NCBI GenBank assembly: GCA_002337055.1
Contig: DDFG01000003.1
Span: 62,001-126,000 of the forward strand
From: Betaproteobacteria bacterium UBA1934
GTDB taxonomy: Bacteria; Pseudomonadota; Gammaproteobacteria; Burkholderiales; Rhodocyclaceae
Length of the DNA: 64,000 bases
Reading direction: 5' to 3'
Both the position numbers and the translations under genes were made by a program. Below the pieces are notes generated by a model. That model made no database searches. It saw only the letters and a list, made by a program, of their open reading frames with translations, and was not told the DNA's origin. Numbering within the stretch: position 1 is the first letter of the stretch; every line of letters starts with the position of its first letter. This document shows positions 63,101 through 64,000 of the stretch, one piece after another.

Positions 63101-63256
63101 TTAAAGCAATGAATCCATGGGGATTTGGCCGCAAGCCGAACAACATGCGTCTGGGCTAGCCGAGACTGGGTTTGACTCCGTGGTCCATGTGGACCTGGGG
63201 CCGAGTGCCCCCTACCACTTTGGTTTGCTGGCGCAGCGGCCGATGGTTTAGAGATG
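63101..63256. other. Intergenic spacer
   Basis: No supported gene between the rhodanese operon promoter and the terminator of the Gly/Met-rich gene. Confidence 0.5.
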
Positions 63257-63289
63257 AAAAACAAAGGGCACCGGTTGCCACCGATGCCC
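63257..63289 (-). terminator. Terminator of the Gly/Met-rich protein gene
   Basis: On the minus strand GGGCATCGG/CCGGTGCCC (one T-G pair) with a 6-base loop is followed by TTTGTTTTTC, 12 bases after the stop at 63301. Confidence 0.85.
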
Positions 63290-63300
63290 GTATTTAACGC

Positions 63301-63672
63301 TTAGCGGTTCCGCCCTGGGCCCATACCACCACCGGGACCCATTCCACCCATACCGCCGCCCATACCACCGCCCATACCACCGCCCGGTCCCATGCCGCGA
63401 CCTTGTCCGCCTCCTTGAGCAGGCGGCATATCTGGCAAGGTCACGCCTTTTTCCTTGGCACGCAATTGCATCTGCTCATGGTGCTGCAACCGGACTTGCT
63501 CCCGCTCTTCTGCGGTTTTGGCCGCCCGCAACTTGTTGCGATGCTCAATGCGTTCCTGATTGGTCATCAACTGGCTGCCGTAAATCGGGGCATCCGAGGC
63601 AAAAGAAGCAGTAGAAGCCATCAAACCCAGCGCAATCGCAGACAGGGTAATTTTCAAGGTGTTCTTGGTCAT
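63301..63672 (-). CDS. Periplasmic Gly/Met-rich small protein
   Basis: A 123-residue exported protein. The signal peptide is residues 1-25 (KITLSAIALGLMASTASFA). A charged helical part (about 35-75, NQERIEHRNKLRAAKTAEEREQVR) is followed by a Gly/Met/Pro-rich repeat tail (GGGMGGGMGG). Met-rich tails often bind copper or other soft metals. The SD sequence GGGAGAG is present. Confidence 0.8.
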   Translation of the reverse strand: MTKNTLKITLSAIALGLMASTASFASDAPIYGSQLMTNQERIEHRNKLRAAKTAEEREQVRLQHHEQMQLRAKEKGVTLPDMPPAQGGGQGRGMGPGGGMGGGMGGGMGGMGPGGGMGPGRNR

Positions 63673-63855
63673 TTTTCTCTCCCAAAAAACTGATTCATCC
63701 ATGCTGTGAAAAACCTCTGATGAAAGTGGCGAGGTGTTTGTCCATCCCGTCACTTCAGTTATAGCTGCTATGACGCAGAAATCAGGAGCCGAAACAAACC
63801 GTTGCAATTGGCAGATGGAATATTAGACAAATCTAAAATTTATTGCCTATACTTG

Positions 63856-63866
63856 TAAGTAACTTA
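63856..63866. promoter_or_regulatory. Palindromic operator upstream of the TetR gene
   Basis: TAAGTAACTTA is a perfect 11-base palindrome 17 bases before the TetR start, consistent with self-repression. Confidence 0.55.
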
Positions 63867-63882
63867 TTACATACAAACGACC

Positions 63883-64000
63883 ATGTCCCTTAACCCTCGC
63901 CAATCAACCGAGTCCCGCCAGGCTGAAATCATCGCCACCGTGGTGGCCTTGGCTGCCGAGCGAAACCCCGCCGATGTCACGACGACCGATATTGCCAAGG
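63883..64000 (+). CDS. TetR-family regulator, partial at the window end
   Basis: The first 39 codons (MSLNPRQSTESRQAEIIATVVALAAERNPADVTTTDIAK) match the N terminus of a TetR helix-turn-helix domain; the rest is outside the window. It is divergent from the Gly/Met-rich protein gene. The ligand cannot be known from this part. Confidence 0.75.
   Translation, partial: MSLNPRQSTESRQAEIIATVVALAAERNPADVTTTDIAK

Noticed and set aside
1..64000. CRISPR array, rRNA genes or insertion-sequence transposase
   Set aside because: No spaced repeat array, rRNA sequence or transposase motif was seen on either strand.

Overview
The window is from a high-GC betaproteobacterium. Its gene content resembles Rhodocyclales or Burkholderiales: a PhaZ7-type polyhydroxybutyrate depolymerase, a glycogen gene cluster, several chemoreceptors, and a two-component system with a Spy-like partner. 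The family-level placement is inference from gene content, not a phylogeny.

Bases 1 to about 42.9 kb are ordinary chromosome. First come a secreted native-PHB depolymerase and a LuxR-type regulator. A glycogen/alpha-glucan cluster follows: glgB divergent from glgC, then a GH57 glycosidase, and after a PAS chemoreceptor and a small protein, glgP-pgi-glgA. Together these make, branch, phosphorolyse and remodel storage glucan and link it to glucose-6-phosphate. Next are folA, a DUF4337 protein, a lipoprotein amino-acid-type binding protein, an Orn/Lys/Arg decarboxylase, dcd, a large REC-REC-HTH-PAS-GGDEF-EAL protein, apbC, metG, acyP, a second chemoreceptor and dnaE. A BamE-like lipoprotein and a CpxAR-like two-component system come next. 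The latter has phased TTTAC repeats in front of a Spy-like gene and an EF-hand gene. The section ends with a membrane glycosyltransferase/sialidase-like/acetyltransferase operon.

At 42,968 there is a 45-bp 3' half of tRNA-Pro(CGG) without its 5' half. This is the mark of site-specific integration. From there to at least 59 kb, and perhaps to the window end, the sequence looks like an integrated plasmid/ICE/satellite-like element. It holds AlpA-like HTH proteins, a c-di-GMP-I (GEMM-I) riboswitch in the leader of a primase/helicase-type ATPase, and a nucleoside deoxyribosyltransferase cassette flanked by direct repeats. It also has an RHH protein, a TrfA-like replication initiator followed by iteron-like repeats, and several unknown small genes. 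An AT-rich three-gene overlapping operon of unknown coiled-coil proteins is followed by about 0.9 kb of hairpin-dense, gene-poor DNA ending in a terminator, which is a candidate structured RNA. SRAP (YedK-like) and an SOS-controlled zinc-ribbon/umuD/umuC operon come next. No integrase and no second att copy are inside the window, so the far end lies outside.

The last 4.5 kb (59.6-64 kb) carries sigZ, a YraQ/ArsP-like permease, a CxxC thioredoxin-like protein, and a convergent rhodanese/methyltransferase/TSUP operon with a BigR/ArsR-like operator. A Gly/Met-rich periplasmic protein and the start of a TetR regulator close the window. This looks like thiol/sulfide or metalloid stress handling; whether it belongs to the island is not resolved.

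The most promising undescribed items are the riboswitch-led ATPase on a mobile element (43.5-45.3 kb), the three-gene AT-rich operon (51.6-53.5 kb) and the hairpin-rich RNA candidate (54.0-54.95 kb).
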